A stretch of 11,568 nt of DNA from SBBV01 sp036555425. GTDB lineage: Bacteria > Pseudomonadota > Alphaproteobacteria > Bin65. Under the pieces are notes generated by a model. The model was not told where the DNA came from. It saw only the letters and a program-made list of their open reading frames with translations, and searched no databases. The stretch lies in assembly GCA_036555425.1 (NCBI GenBank), contig DATBLL010000071.1, positions 1-11,568 on the forward strand. The letters run 5' to 3'. The translations under genes and the position numbers were made by a program. Positions 1-6,296 of this stretch are shown piece by piece (the stretch's first letter is position 1; each line of letters opens with the position of its first letter).

Positions 1-69
1 GACTTCCGCGCCGGCTTCAACAAAATGCGCGGCGTGTGGAAGATGACGGCCTTCATCGCCGGAGATTGA
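1..69 (+). CDS. C-terminal end of an SH3-like exported protein (partial)
   Basis: Only the last 22 codons are present, read in frame from base 1 to the TGA at 67-69. The residues match the end of the next gene at 14 of 22 positions without gaps, including the shared GVWK and the final GD. This is therefore the 3' end of a tandem paralogue of the gene at 77-754. Seven bases separate the two genes, so they are probably co-transcribed. The N-terminus, signal peptide and SH3 region lie outside the window. The function follows that of the paralogue and is not known; the paralogy itself is clear. Confidence 0.8.
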   Translation, partial: DFRAGFNKMRGVWKMTAFIAGD

Positions 70-76
70 GGGCGAC

Positions 77-754
77 GTGGCCCTTCGCATCACCCGCCGG
101 GCGACGCTCGGCCTTCTCGGCGCCGCCGCCGTGGCGTGGCCCGCCTTCGCCGACGCGCTCGGGCCGGTGGTGCGGCCGTCGGACGCGGCGCGGCGCGATC
201 CCGCGCTCGTCAAGGTGCGCGCCGCCGCTCTCGCGGCCGCGAAGGCGAAGGACATCAAGCAGATCGAGCCGCATCTCGATTCCCGCATCCTCATCGCCTT
301 CGGCGGCGAGAACGGCGCAGCGGCCTTCGCCAAGCTGTTCGCCGAGGCGCCGGTGCTCTGGGAAGAGCTCGCTTGGGTCCTCGCGAACGGCGGGCGCTTC
401 CTCGAGGGCGAATTCTGGGCGCCCTACACGTTCCAGGCCAATGTCGGGACACTCGACCCGGCCGAGACCGGCATCGTCGTCGCCGCCAAGGTTCCGGCGC
501 GCGCCGAGCCCAGCGCCGACGCGAAGCTGGTAGCGATGCTCGATCATCACGTCGTGCATGTCACCGATTGGCGCGACGCCGAGAAGGCGCCGCGCCCGTT
601 CTACAATCGCAAGGACTGGGTGAGGATCGAGCTGCCCGGCCAGCGCATGGCCTGGGTCGGGGCGCGCTTCGTGCGCAGCATGGACGACTACCGCGCCGGT
701 TTCGCCAAGAAGGGCGGCGTGTGGAAGTTGACCGGGTTCGTCTCGGGCGATTGA
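77..754 (+). CDS. Exported SH3-like domain protein (Tat-like signal)
   Basis: This 225-residue protein starts at a GTG seven bases after the preceding stop. Residues 6-25 form a twin-arginine-like signal (TRRATLGLLG, then a hydrophobic run ending in AFA), with predicted cleavage after about residue 25, so the product should be periplasmic or surface-bound. A helical Ala/Lys-rich section (about 40-100) is followed by a region at about 130-202 that reads like a bacterial SH3 domain: a VPARAEPS ligand-like turn, then DWVRIELPGQRMAWVGARFV, the usual Trp-Val...Gly-Trp-Val ending. Bacterial SH3 domains often bind cell-wall peptides, but no enzyme domain is attached. It is a tandem paralogue of the gene ending at base 69. 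The MATE gene starts 22 nt downstream on the same strand. SH3 assignment is moderately sure; the specific role is unknown. Confidence 0.72.
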   Translation: MALRITRRATLGLLGAAAVAWPAFADALGPVVRPSDAARRDPALVKVRAAALAAAKAKDIKQIEPHLDSRILIAFGGENGAAAFAKLFAEAPVLWEELAWVLANGGRFLEGEFWAPYTFQANVGTLDPAETGIVVAAKVPARAEPSADAKLVAMLDHHVVHVTDWRDAEKAPRPFYNRKDWVRIELPGQRMAWVGARFVRSMDDYRAGFAKKGGVWKLTGFVSGD

Positions 755-776
755 TCGTGCCGGGCACCGCAGGCGG

Positions 777-2114
777 ATGAGCGCGAACGCCAAATTTCCG
801 GCCGCGGTGAGCGGGCGCGCGGTTCTCCGCCTCTCGCTGCCCATCATCCTGTCCAATCTCTCGATCCCGCTGATGGGCGCGGTCGACACGGCGGTGATGG
901 GCCACCTGCCCGACGCCGCCTATATCGGCGGCGTGGCGCTCGGGGCCCTCGTCTTCACTTATGTGTATTGGGGCTTCGGCTTCCTGCGCATGGCGACGAC
1001 GGGCTTCACGGCGCAAGCGCGCGGCGCCGGTGACGACCAGGAGCTGCGCCACGTGACGCTGCGCGGTGCTCTGCTGGCGGCCGGCCTCGGCGCGCTCATC
1101 GTCGCAATGCAGTTTCCGCTCACAGCCCTGGCCCTCTCCGTGCTCGAGGGCAGTGCGCGGGTGAAGGAGCTGGCGCGCGACTACGTGCTGGTGCGCATCT
1201 GGGGCGCGCCGGCCACGCTCATCATCTACGTCGTACTCGGCTGGCTCATCGGCATGCAGCGAATGCGCACGGTGCTGGTCCTGACCGTGTTCCAGAACGC
1301 GCTCAATGCCGGGCTCGCGCTCCTCTTCGTCATGGAGCTGGGCTGGGGCATCAAGGGCGTCGCCGGCGCCACGCTTTCGGCCGAGTACGCGTCGGCGGCG
1401 CTCGGCGGGGTGGCCCTCTGGCGCGCGCACCGACCGCTCGCCGGGCGCTGGGGCGGCGCCGGGCTCTTCGACCGCGCCAAGCTCATGGGCGCGTTCCGCG
1501 TCAACGGCGACATCTTCCTCCGCACGCTCTGCCTCGTCACCGGCTTCGCCTGGTTCACCAGCCAAGGCGCGGGGCAGGGCGATCTCGTGCTGGCCGGCAA
1601 CGCAATCTTGATCACCTTCATCGCCTTCGCCGCCTATGGCCTCGATGGCTTCGCGCACGCGGCTGAAACCCTCGCCGGCTCGGCCATCGGCGGCCGCGAC
1701 GGAGCCGCGTTCCGCGCCGCGGTTCGGGTCACGACCTGGTGGGCGGCGGGCGTGGCCGTCGCGGCCGGGCTCGTCTTCGCCGCAGCCGGACCGGCGCTGA
1801 TCGACGTCATGACCGGCATCGACGCGGTCCGCGCCGCCGCGCGAAACTATCTGCTCTGGGCCGCGTTTTATCCCGTCGTCGCCGTCTGGTGCTTCCAGCT
1901 CGACGGCATCTACATCGGTGCCACCCGCACCGCCGAGATGCGCAACGGCATGGCCCTGGCGCTCGCCAGTTTCCTCGCGCTCGGCTATGCGCTGCTGCCG
2001 CGCTTCGGCAATCACGGCCTCTGGGCGGCGTTCACCGGCTTCGCTGCGATTCGCGGAATCTTGCTCGCGTGGTGGTATCCGCGCCTGCTGGTGCAGTTCG
2101 CGCGGCCGGCGTGA
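777..2114 (+). CDS. MATE family efflux transporter (DinF-like)
   Basis: The 445-residue product has the usual MATE length (about 440-460) and about 12 hydrophobic segments. The N-terminus, LSLPIILSNLSIPLMGAVDT with the following MGH, is the MATE signature; Pro31 and Asp37 lie on helix 1, and the Asp probably corresponds to the helix-1 acidic residue that binds the coupling ion in studied MATE proteins. The second half repeats the fold (about 240-445), as expected for two six-helix bundles. It should sit in the inner membrane and export cationic or aromatic compounds by H+ or Na+ antiport; the substrate cannot be read from sequence. The ATG lies just after a GGCGG, and no better start is seen. 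It follows the SH3-protein gene by 22 nt and may belong to the same transcript. The family call is secure; the DinF subgroup is likely. Confidence 0.93.
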   Translation: MSANAKFPAAVSGRAVLRLSLPIILSNLSIPLMGAVDTAVMGHLPDAAYIGGVALGALVFTYVYWGFGFLRMATTGFTAQARGAGDDQELRHVTLRGALLAAGLGALIVAMQFPLTALALSVLEGSARVKELARDYVLVRIWGAPATLIIYVVLGWLIGMQRMRTVLVLTVFQNALNAGLALLFVMELGWGIKGVAGATLSAEYASAALGGVALWRAHRPLAGRWGGAGLFDRAKLMGAFRVNGDIFLRTLCLVTGFAWFTSQGAGQGDLVLAGNAILITFIAFAAYGLDGFAHAAETLAGSAIGGRDGAAFRAAVRVTTWWAAGVAVAAGLVFAAAGPALIDVMTGIDAVRAAARNYLLWAAFYPVVAVWCFQLDGIYIGATRTAEMRNGMALALASFLALGYALLPRFGNHGLWAAFTGFAAIRGILLAWWYPRLLVQFARPA

Positions 2115-2150
2115 GTATGGCCCCGCGGTGGCGTCCGGCGGTCGAAGTGG

Positions 2151-2156
2151 TATAAC
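2151..2156 (+). promoter_or_regulatory. Possible -10 box directly before yciB
   Basis: A TATAAC hexamer, five of six matches to TATAAT, stands out in GC-rich DNA between the MATE stop and the yciB ATG. Transcription from it would begin at about 2162-2163, one or two bases before the ATG at 2164, which would give a leaderless mRNA. No Shine-Dalgarno sequence is visible before this ATG. The -35 region (about 2128-2133) is poor, so this is only suggestive. Confidence 0.35.
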
Positions 2157-2163
2157 GCGCCGC

Positions 2164-2799
2164 ATGTCCGAACGCCGACCGCAATCGCCCGACGCCAAGG
2201 CCGCGCTGCGCCGCTTCCTGCTCGAGATCGGGCCCCTCGCCGTCTTCTTCTTCACCTATGTGGGCTGGGACTATGTTTTCCCGCCGGCCGAGCCGGTGAA
2301 GTCGGGGGCGCTATCGAACAGCCTGATGGCGGCGACGGCGGTGCTGATGGTCGCCGTCGTCGTCTCGCTGGTGCTCTCCTACAGGTGGGAAAAGCGCGTG
2401 CCGCTGATGCCGCTCGTCACCGCCGTCATGGTGGTGATCTTCGGCGGCCTCACCATCATTCTGCGCGACGAAATCTTCATCAAGATGAAGCCGACGATCG
2501 TGAACTGCCTGTTCGCCGCGGCGTTGTTCGTCGGTCTCGCCTTCAACAAGTCGTTTCTCCACCCGCTGCTCGGCCACAGCCTGCAGCTGAGCCGCCACGG
2601 CTGGCGCGTGCTCACCTGGCGCTGGGCGTTCTTCTTCGTGTTCCTGGCGGTGCTCAACGAGATCATCTGGCGCAGCTTCTCGACCGATTTCTGGGTGAGC
2701 TTCAAGGCCTGGGGCATGTTCCCGCTCACGCTCGTCTTTGCGCTGGCGCAGGTTCCGCTCATCCAGCGCCATGCGCCCGAAATGCCGCAGCGGGGCTGA
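2164..2799 (+). CDS. yciB: Inner-membrane septation protein A (YciB/IspZ)
   Basis: The product is 211 residues, close to the usual 180-210, with five or so hydrophobic helices and no signal peptide. The family hallmark lies at residues 94-114 (GGLTIILRDEIFIKMKPTI): the GGLT...L...FIK.KPTI block. The second conserved block is at about 164-184, LNEIIWR followed by DFWVSFKAWG. YciB is an inner-membrane protein that affects cell division and envelope integrity in studied enterobacteria and Shigella; its molecular activity is not settled. The ATG at 2164 puts about 20 residues ahead of the conserved LLEIGPLAVFFF, as in the family; the longer open frame upstream overlaps MATE and is not used. A GNAT gene starts 20 nt after the stop. 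Confidence 0.94.
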   Translation: MSERRPQSPDAKAALRRFLLEIGPLAVFFFTYVGWDYVFPPAEPVKSGALSNSLMAATAVLMVAVVVSLVLSYRWEKRVPLMPLVTAVMVVIFGGLTIILRDEIFIKMKPTIVNCLFAAALFVGLAFNKSFLHPLLGHSLQLSRHGWRVLTWRWAFFFVFLAVLNEIIWRSFSTDFWVSFKAWGMFPLTLVFALAQVPLIQRHAPEMPQRG

Positions 2800-2818
2800 G
2801 AGCGCGCTTCGAGCGGCC

Positions 2819-3370
2819 ATGAAGCTGCCGATCCAAACCGCCCGCCTCGTCCTCCGCGACATGACCGGGGTGGATTGGCGTGAGGTGCACGCTTACAACC
2901 GCGATCCCGAGTTCTACCGCTTCCTGCCGATCGATTCGCCCGACGAGGAGGCGACGCGCGGCTTCGTGCGGCTCTGCCTCGCGCGCGCCCGCGCGCGGCC
3001 GCGGCGCCACTACGACCCGATCCTCTGCGAGCGTACTACGGGCCGCGTGGTCGGCACGCTGCGCTTGAGCCTGCGCGAGCGCGGCGTGGCCGATTTCGGC
3101 TACGCGATCCGCCCCGAGGCCTGGAATCGGGGATATGCCACCGAGGCCGTCGCGGCTCTGCTCGGCGCGGCGCGGCGGCCGCTCGGGCTCGTCCAGGTCT
3201 GGGCGACGGTGGACCCCGAAAACGCCGCTTCGTGCCGTGTGCTCGAGAAGCTCGGCTTTTCGTGCTGCGGCGGCGAGGCGGGGGCTTCGATCAAGGCGGG
3301 GCGGCCGCCTTCGTTGGTCTACAAGCGCAGTCTCGCGCCGGCCGAATTCGTTTCGGAACGAGCGTTATAG
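2819..3370 (+). CDS. GNAT N-acetyltransferase (RimJ/RimL-like)
   Basis: This 183-residue protein belongs to the Acetyltransf_3 group of the GNAT superfamily, which transfers acetyl from acetyl-CoA to an amino group of a protein or small molecule. It opens with the typical IQTARLVLRD strand. The core strand DFGYAIRPEAWNRGYATEA (residues 92-110) carries the acetyl-CoA pyrophosphate loop in the R-x-x-x-x-R-G-Y-A-T-E-A form. The closing motif DPENAASCRVLEKLGF (132-147) is the usual N-x-x-S-x-x-x-x-E-K-x-G-F helix. The substrate is unknown. The ATG at 2819 lacks a clear Shine-Dalgarno sequence but fits the family start exactly. It follows yciB closely and may be translated from the same message. 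Its last codons overlap the left arm of the inverted repeat at 3350-3426. Confidence 0.9.
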   Translation: MKLPIQTARLVLRDMTGVDWREVHAYNRDPEFYRFLPIDSPDEEATRGFVRLCLARARARPRRHYDPILCERTTGRVVGTLRLSLRERGVADFGYAIRPEAWNRGYATEAVAALLGAARRPLGLVQVWATVDPENAASCRVLEKLGFSCCGGEAGASIKAGRPPSLVYKRSLAPAEFVSERAL

Positions 3371-3426
3371 AAATTTCTTGAACGGAACGCGGTCGCGCCG
3401 TAGATTGTGACCGATCGTTCCGAAAC
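3350..3426. promoter_or_regulatory. Inverted 12-bp repeats, probable TetR operator
   Basis: GTTTCGGAACGA at 3350-3361 is matched perfectly in inverse by TCGTTCCGAAAC at 3415-3426, and 14 of 15 positions pair when the arms are extended inwards. A third copy of the core CGGAACG lies between them at 3383-3389. The right arm also overlaps a near-palindrome, ACCGATCGTT, at 3411-3420. The arms bracket the candidate promoter at 3379-3406 and end just before the TetR-family gene. TetR proteins commonly repress their own promoters through such sites, so autoregulation is the natural reading. The left arm runs into the end of the acetyltransferase gene. The repeat is seen directly; the binding protein is inferred. 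Confidence 0.6.
3379..3406 (+). promoter_or_regulatory. Candidate promoter of the TetR-family gene
   Basis: TTGAAC at 3379-3384 and TAGATT at 3401-3406 are separated by 16 bp; each matches the sigma-70-type consensus at four of six positions, including the important TTGA and the A and T of the -10. The start point would be near 3413, inside the right arm of the inverted repeat, so a bound repressor would cover it. The surrounding stretch is visibly richer in A/T than the flanking genes. Confidence 0.45.
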
Positions 3427-3444
3427 TAGATGCGGCACGGCCAT

Positions 3445-4023
3445 ATGGCCCGCCCCAAGGCCTTCGACCCGGAGGAAGCACTCGACCGCGCCACCGCCTT
3501 GTTCTGGCGGAAGGGCTATGAAGCCACGTCGGTGGCCGACCTTGTCGAAGCGCTCGGCATCAACCGCGGCAGCCTCTACGGCACGTTCAAGGACAAGCGC
3601 GCGCTCTTCCTGGCGGCGCTCGAGCGCTATGACGAGCGCGAGATCGGCGCCACCGTGCGCCATCTCCGCAACACGCCAGGGCCGGGCCGCGAGCGCATCC
3701 AATCGCTGTTCGACAAGGTCATTCGCGCCGTCGAGGAGCGCGGCGACCGGCGCGGGTGCCTCGTCTGCAACACGGCCGTCGAGCTCGGCACGCTGGATCC
3801 GGATATCGAACGGCGCATCAAGGCGAGCCACGAACGGCTGACGGGCGCGTTTTCCGTGGCGCTCGCCGCCGACCCTGGCTATCCGACCGAGCCTGAGCGC
3901 CGCGATCGCCGCGCGCATTTCCTCACCGCGACGCTCATGGGCGTCAACGTGATGGCGCGGGCCGGTGCCACGCCCGACACGCTGCGCGGCATCGTGCGCA
4001 TCGCGATGCGCGGGCTGAATTGA
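3445..4023 (+). CDS. TetR/AcrR-family transcriptional regulator (NemR-like subgroup)
   Basis: From ATG 3445 the product is 192 residues. Residues 10-57 form the TetR_N helix-turn-helix: ALFWRKGYEATSVADLVEAL, then GINRGSLYGTFKDKRALF. The ligand domain contains RRGCLVCNTAVELG (102-115); its Cys105 falls where NemR has its reactive Cys106 (GCL...AEV), with another Cys at 108. The protein is probably a dimeric cytoplasmic repressor that responds to an electrophile, oxidant or small molecule. The target is probably its own promoter (see 3350-3426); no divergent target gene is present. An in-frame ATG at 3430 would add five residues (MRHGH), and neither start has a good Shine-Dalgarno sequence. I prefer 3445 because MARPKAF is the standard beginning in this family. 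Confidence 0.92.
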   Translation: MARPKAFDPEEALDRATALFWRKGYEATSVADLVEALGINRGSLYGTFKDKRALFLAALERYDEREIGATVRHLRNTPGPGRERIQSLFDKVIRAVEERGDRRGCLVCNTAVELGTLDPDIERRIKASHERLTGAFSVALAADPGYPTEPERRDRRAHFLTATLMGVNVMARAGATPDTLRGIVRIAMRGLN

Positions 4024-4036
4024 ACCGCATCCGGCG

Positions 4037-4066
4037 TCGCGCAGACTGGCGGCCGGCCTTGCGCGA
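4037..4066 (+). terminator. Hairpin after the TetR gene, weak terminator candidate
   Basis: TCGCGCA at 4037-4043 and TGCGCGA at 4060-4066 pair perfectly over 7 bp, with a 16-nt loop that itself holds the palindrome GGCCGGCC. The hairpin starts 14 nt after the TetR stop. It is followed by TTCGT and not by a real T-run, so intrinsic termination would be weak; it may only mark the 3' end of the message. Confidence 0.3.
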
Positions 4067-4157
4067 TTCGTCACGGCTGCGACCAACGACGCGGAACTTC
4101 GGCCGCGACTGGGCGTAGGACAAAATCGGGGAATCTTGACCGTACCGGAGGCTCACG

Positions 4158-4349
4158 ATGCGGCCGTTCTTGGTCGTCGTGGCGGGTCTTGCGATCGGCT
4201 GGCTGCCGATCGCCGCCCTCGACGGCGCGATTCCGAAAACGGCAATTCCCTACAACGACGCGGCGCTGCGTGCGGCGATCGCCGATGGAATGAGCCGCGC
4301 TGGCGCCGCCAGCGTGCACGCCGACGACGGTCCGGACGCGCGGCCTTAG
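4158..4349 (+). CDS. Small exported protein of unknown function
   Basis: This 63-residue gene is not recognised. Its ATG is preceded by a good Shine-Dalgarno sequence, GGAGG at 4147-4151 with a 6-nt spacer, which is the main reason to believe it. Residues 1-20 (MRPFLVVVAGLAIGWLPIAA) form a hydrophobic signal peptide or single membrane anchor. The rest is short, Ala/Asp-rich and has no cysteine. The coding stretch keeps high G/C at third positions like its neighbours. It runs towards the cysteine-rich protein gene at 4394-4642, with 44 bp between their stop codons. There is no convincing promoter between it and the TetR gene, so it may be read through from there. Confidence 0.5.
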   Translation: MRPFLVVVAGLAIGWLPIAALDGAIPKTAIPYNDAALRAAIADGMSRAGAASVHADDGPDARP

Positions 4350-4393
4350 CTCATAGCGCGCGCCATCTCGAACGTCGCGCCGCAACGCCGCCG

Positions 4394-4642
4394 CTACTTT
4401 TTCATTTCACCCGCCCGACGTTCCCGCATGGCGGCGCGGCGCCCTTGGAGCGCGGCACGGCATGCCGGCGATATTTCGCTGCGGTGCGCCTTGAAGCATT
4501 CGCGAATACGTCCGCCGCCCGGTTTCACGCCGGGGCAGAGACGCTCGAAGTCGGCGCGGCAGGCGTGCCGCGGTTTCGCGTTCTCGGCGATGGCGGGCGC
4601 GGCGAATAGGACGAGGACCGGCAAGACCCAATAGGGATGCAT
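4394..4642 (-). CDS. Exported cysteine-rich repeat protein
   Basis: The 82-residue product has a signal peptide (about 1-19, ending in APAIA) and a mature part with four cysteines at 28, 36, 49 and 61. The pattern ACRADFERLCPG, then IRECFKAH and ISPACRAAL, is the 'cysteine-rich repeat' known from the eukaryotic Golgi protein GLG1 and common as a single copy in small exported proteins of alphaproteobacteria. The four cysteines can form two disulfides in the periplasm. The function is not established. The tail is strongly basic (GRRAAMRERRAGEMKK). GGGGA lies about 6-7 nt before the ATG. The gene ends tail-to-tail with the small exported ORF at 4158-4349. Confidence 0.8.
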   Translation of the reverse strand: MHPYWVLPVLVLFAAPAIAENAKPRHACRADFERLCPGVKPGGGRIRECFKAHRSEISPACRAALQGRRAAMRERRAGEMKK

Positions 4643-4705
4643 CGATGTTCCCCGGCGATCGAGAGGCGAGAAGCCTGCCTCCTGTCCCTTACCGGAGCGT
4701 TAAGG

Positions 4706-4726
4706 CGGCGCCCTGGGCCGGCGCCG
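4706..4726. terminator. GC hairpin beyond the NUDIX gene stop
   Basis: CGGCGCC at 4706-4712 pairs with GGCGCCG at 4720-4726 around a 7-nt loop, immediately beyond the NUDIX gene stop. There is no T-run on the minus strand after it, so it could slow or mark transcript ends but is not a classic intrinsic terminator. Confidence 0.25.
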
Positions 4727-4729
4727 GTG

Positions 4730-5314
4730 TCAGCGATGGATATCGCCCCAATCACCGGGCGGATTGGTGCGCACGGCGAAGGCGCGTTCGCCCGCGACCT
4801 CGCGGTAGTGCGTGAGCGCCCAGCGCGTGGTCGGAAACGCGAGGCCGGCCGCCGGGATCTCGTCCCATTTGAACAACGAGACTTCCAAGCTTTCGGGGCC
4901 GCAGGCGACGGCCTCGCGCAGCAGGCGCGCACGGAAGAACAGGTGCACCTGCGAAATCCGCGGAATGTTGTAGACCGCAAAGAGGTCGCCGACTTCGATC
5001 TCGGCGCAGGCCTCCTCGAACGCTTCGCGCCGGGCGCCGTCGACGACGGTCTCGCGCGCTTCGAGATAGCCCGCCGGCAGCGTCCAGAAGCCGCGCCGGG
5101 GATGGATCGCGCGCCGGCAGAGCACGACGCGGCCATCGTGCTCGATCACCGAGCCGACGACGATCTTCGGATTTTCGTAGTGGATGTAGCCGCACTCGGC
5201 GCAGACCAGACGCTCGCGGTCGTCGCCGGGCGGAACCTTGTAGACCGAGGGGCCGACCGCCTGGCCCGTGGGGCTGCGGCGCGGCTTCGGCGCGGTCGAG
5301 TCGGGGGCTGACAT
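4730..5314 (-). CDS. NUDIX hydrolase with a half zinc-ribbon N-terminus
   Basis: From ATG 5314 the protein is 194 residues. The Nudix box begins at Gly82 and runs G-x5-E88-x7-R96-E97-A-F-E100-E101, so the metal-binding REAxEE core is intact; the late Gly of the consensus is Cys103. NUDIX enzymes cleave nucleoside diphosphates linked to another group (for example NADH, ADP-ribose or CoA derivatives). The N-terminus CAECGYIHYENPKIVVG (38-54) matches the second half of the zinc ribbon found in NadC/NudC-like and Nudix_N_2 proteins, but the first CxxC is missing. This short form is, to my recollection, common in alphaproteobacteria. The substrate is not predictable. A longer open frame to 5362 exists, but the ATG at 5314 suits the family. 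It is divergent from the thioesterase operon, 47 bp apart. Confidence 0.88.
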   Translation of the reverse strand: MSAPDSTAPKPRRSPTGQAVGPSVYKVPPGDDRERLVCAECGYIHYENPKIVVGSVIEHDGRVVLCRRAIHPRRGFWTLPAGYLEARETVVDGARREAFEEACAEIEVGDLFAVYNIPRISQVHLFFRARLLREAVACGPESLEVSLFKWDEIPAAGLAFPTTRWALTHYREVAGERAFAVRTNPPGDWGDIHR

Positions 5315-5361
5315 GATGTCAATTTGACCTCGCGCGCCCGGCCTGACAAGACAAGGGCGCA

Positions 5362-5829
5362 ATGCCCGCGAGCAAACGCCCCCCCATCGCCGAAGAGCTG
5401 ATCCGGCAATATGTCGGCATCATTCCGCACGTGGCCGAGCTCGGCATGGAAACGATGCACGCCGCGCGCGGCATGGCGATCATGAAGCTGCCCTATCAGG
5501 GGCGTCTCGTCGGCAATCCCGAGAACGGCGTGATCCACGGCGGGGCGGTGACGACGCTCATCGACACGGTGTGCGGCCTTGCCGTGATCACGGCGCCCGA
5601 CGAGCCCTCGCGCGTCGCCACGCTCGATCTCCGCATCGACTATCTGCGCCCCGCCACGCCGCTGCGCGATCTCTATGCGCGCGCCGAGGTCTATAAACTC
5701 ACGCGCCACGTCGCGTTCCTGCGCGCCGAGGCCTACGAAGACGACCCGCGCGATCTCGTCGCCGCGGCCACGGGCACCTTCATGTTCGTGCGCCGCAATG
5801 CCGCGCGGAAGGGCCTCGCCAAGCCATGA
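5362..5829 (+). CDS. PaaI-family hotdog thioesterase, first copy
   Basis: The 155-residue product is a single hotdog domain. The catalytic signature is GNPENGVIHGGAVTTLIDT (51-69): Asn52, the HGG at 59-61 and Asp68, which match the residues used by PaaI-type acyl-CoA thioesterases to bind and hydrolyse the thioester. RIDYLRPA (91-98) is the typical central strand. It probably hydrolyses a short, medium or aromatic acyl-CoA in the cytoplasm, as a dimer or tetramer. It starts a tight operon: its TGA overlaps the next ATG by ATGA. A weak GGG lies before the start. The acyl substrate is unknown. Confidence 0.9.
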   Translation: MPASKRPPIAEELIRQYVGIIPHVAELGMETMHAARGMAIMKLPYQGRLVGNPENGVIHGGAVTTLIDTVCGLAVITAPDEPSRVATLDLRIDYLRPATPLRDLYARAEVYKLTRHVAFLRAEAYEDDPRDLVAAATGTFMFVRRNAARKGLAKP

Positions 5830-6296
5830 GCGCGTCGCCGCCAAGCTTGGCCGAGATGGTGCGCGCGGCGCGCGAGGCTGGCGACATGAACCGCTTCATC
5901 GAGGCGATTCCCTATGCGCGATTCCTCGGCATTTCCGCCTCCGCCGAGGGCGGCGTGCTGACGGCGCGGCTCGCGAGCTCGGACAAGATCATCGGCAATC
6001 CGGCGCTGCCGGCGATTCACGGCGGCGTCGTCGGCGCGTTCCTCGAAACCACCGCCATTCTGCAATTGCTGTGGACGCTCGACAGCGTCCGCATCCCTAA
6101 GACCATCACCATCACGATCGACTATCTGCGCTCGGCGGGCGCGCATGAAACCTTCGCGCGCGCCGAGGTAACGAAGCTCGGCAGCCGCGTCGCCAATGTG
6201 CGCGCCTATGCCTGGCAGGCGGATATCGCCAAGCCCGTCTCCAGCGCCAACGCCAATTTCCTGATCACGCCCGCCAACGAGGAGCCGAATGGCTGA
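5826..6296 (+). CDS. PaaI-family hotdog thioesterase, second copy
   Basis: This 156-residue hotdog protein overlaps the previous stop by four bases (ATGA), implying translational coupling. It shares the architecture of the first copy: Asn58, then AIHGGVVGAFLETTA with HGG at 65-67, and the strand ITIDYLRSAG at 97-105. The catalytic acid is Glu74 in place of the Asp of the first copy. Glu is used at the active site by some other hotdog thioesterases, so activity is plausible but may be altered. The two copies are diverged, not recent duplicates. They may form a mixed oligomer or act on different acyl groups. A GGAAGGG about 10 nt upstream can serve as ribosome site. Confidence 0.89.
   Translation: MSASPPSLAEMVRAAREAGDMNRFIEAIPYARFLGISASAEGGVLTARLASSDKIIGNPALPAIHGGVVGAFLETTAILQLLWTLDSVRIPKTITITIDYLRSAGAHETFARAEVTKLGSRVANVRAYAWQADIAKPVSSANANFLITPANEEPNG

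Noticed and set aside
1918..2163. Longer upstream start for yciB overlapping the MATE gene
   Set aside because: The extra 82 residues are Arg/Ser/Ala-rich without resemblance to the family, while the ATG at 2164 gives the normal YciB N-terminus.
561..2255. A 564-codon open frame on the minus strand opposite the MATE gene
   Set aside because: It lies antisense to a clear transporter, its translation is low-complexity Arg/Glu/Ala/His-rich, and such frames are expected opposite GC-rich genes with strong third-position bias.
4637..5311. Long plus-strand frame opposite the NUDIX gene
   Set aside because: The Nudix box on the minus strand is unambiguous, and the plus-strand translation has no family signature.
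5317..5328. TTGACA on the minus strand and TTGACC on the plus strand within GTCAA-T-TTGAC between NUDIX and thioesterase genes
   Set aside because: The minus-strand -35 would place the start inside the NUDIX gene, and no -10 box is found at the right distance for the plus strand. The short palindrome alone is not enough to call a site.
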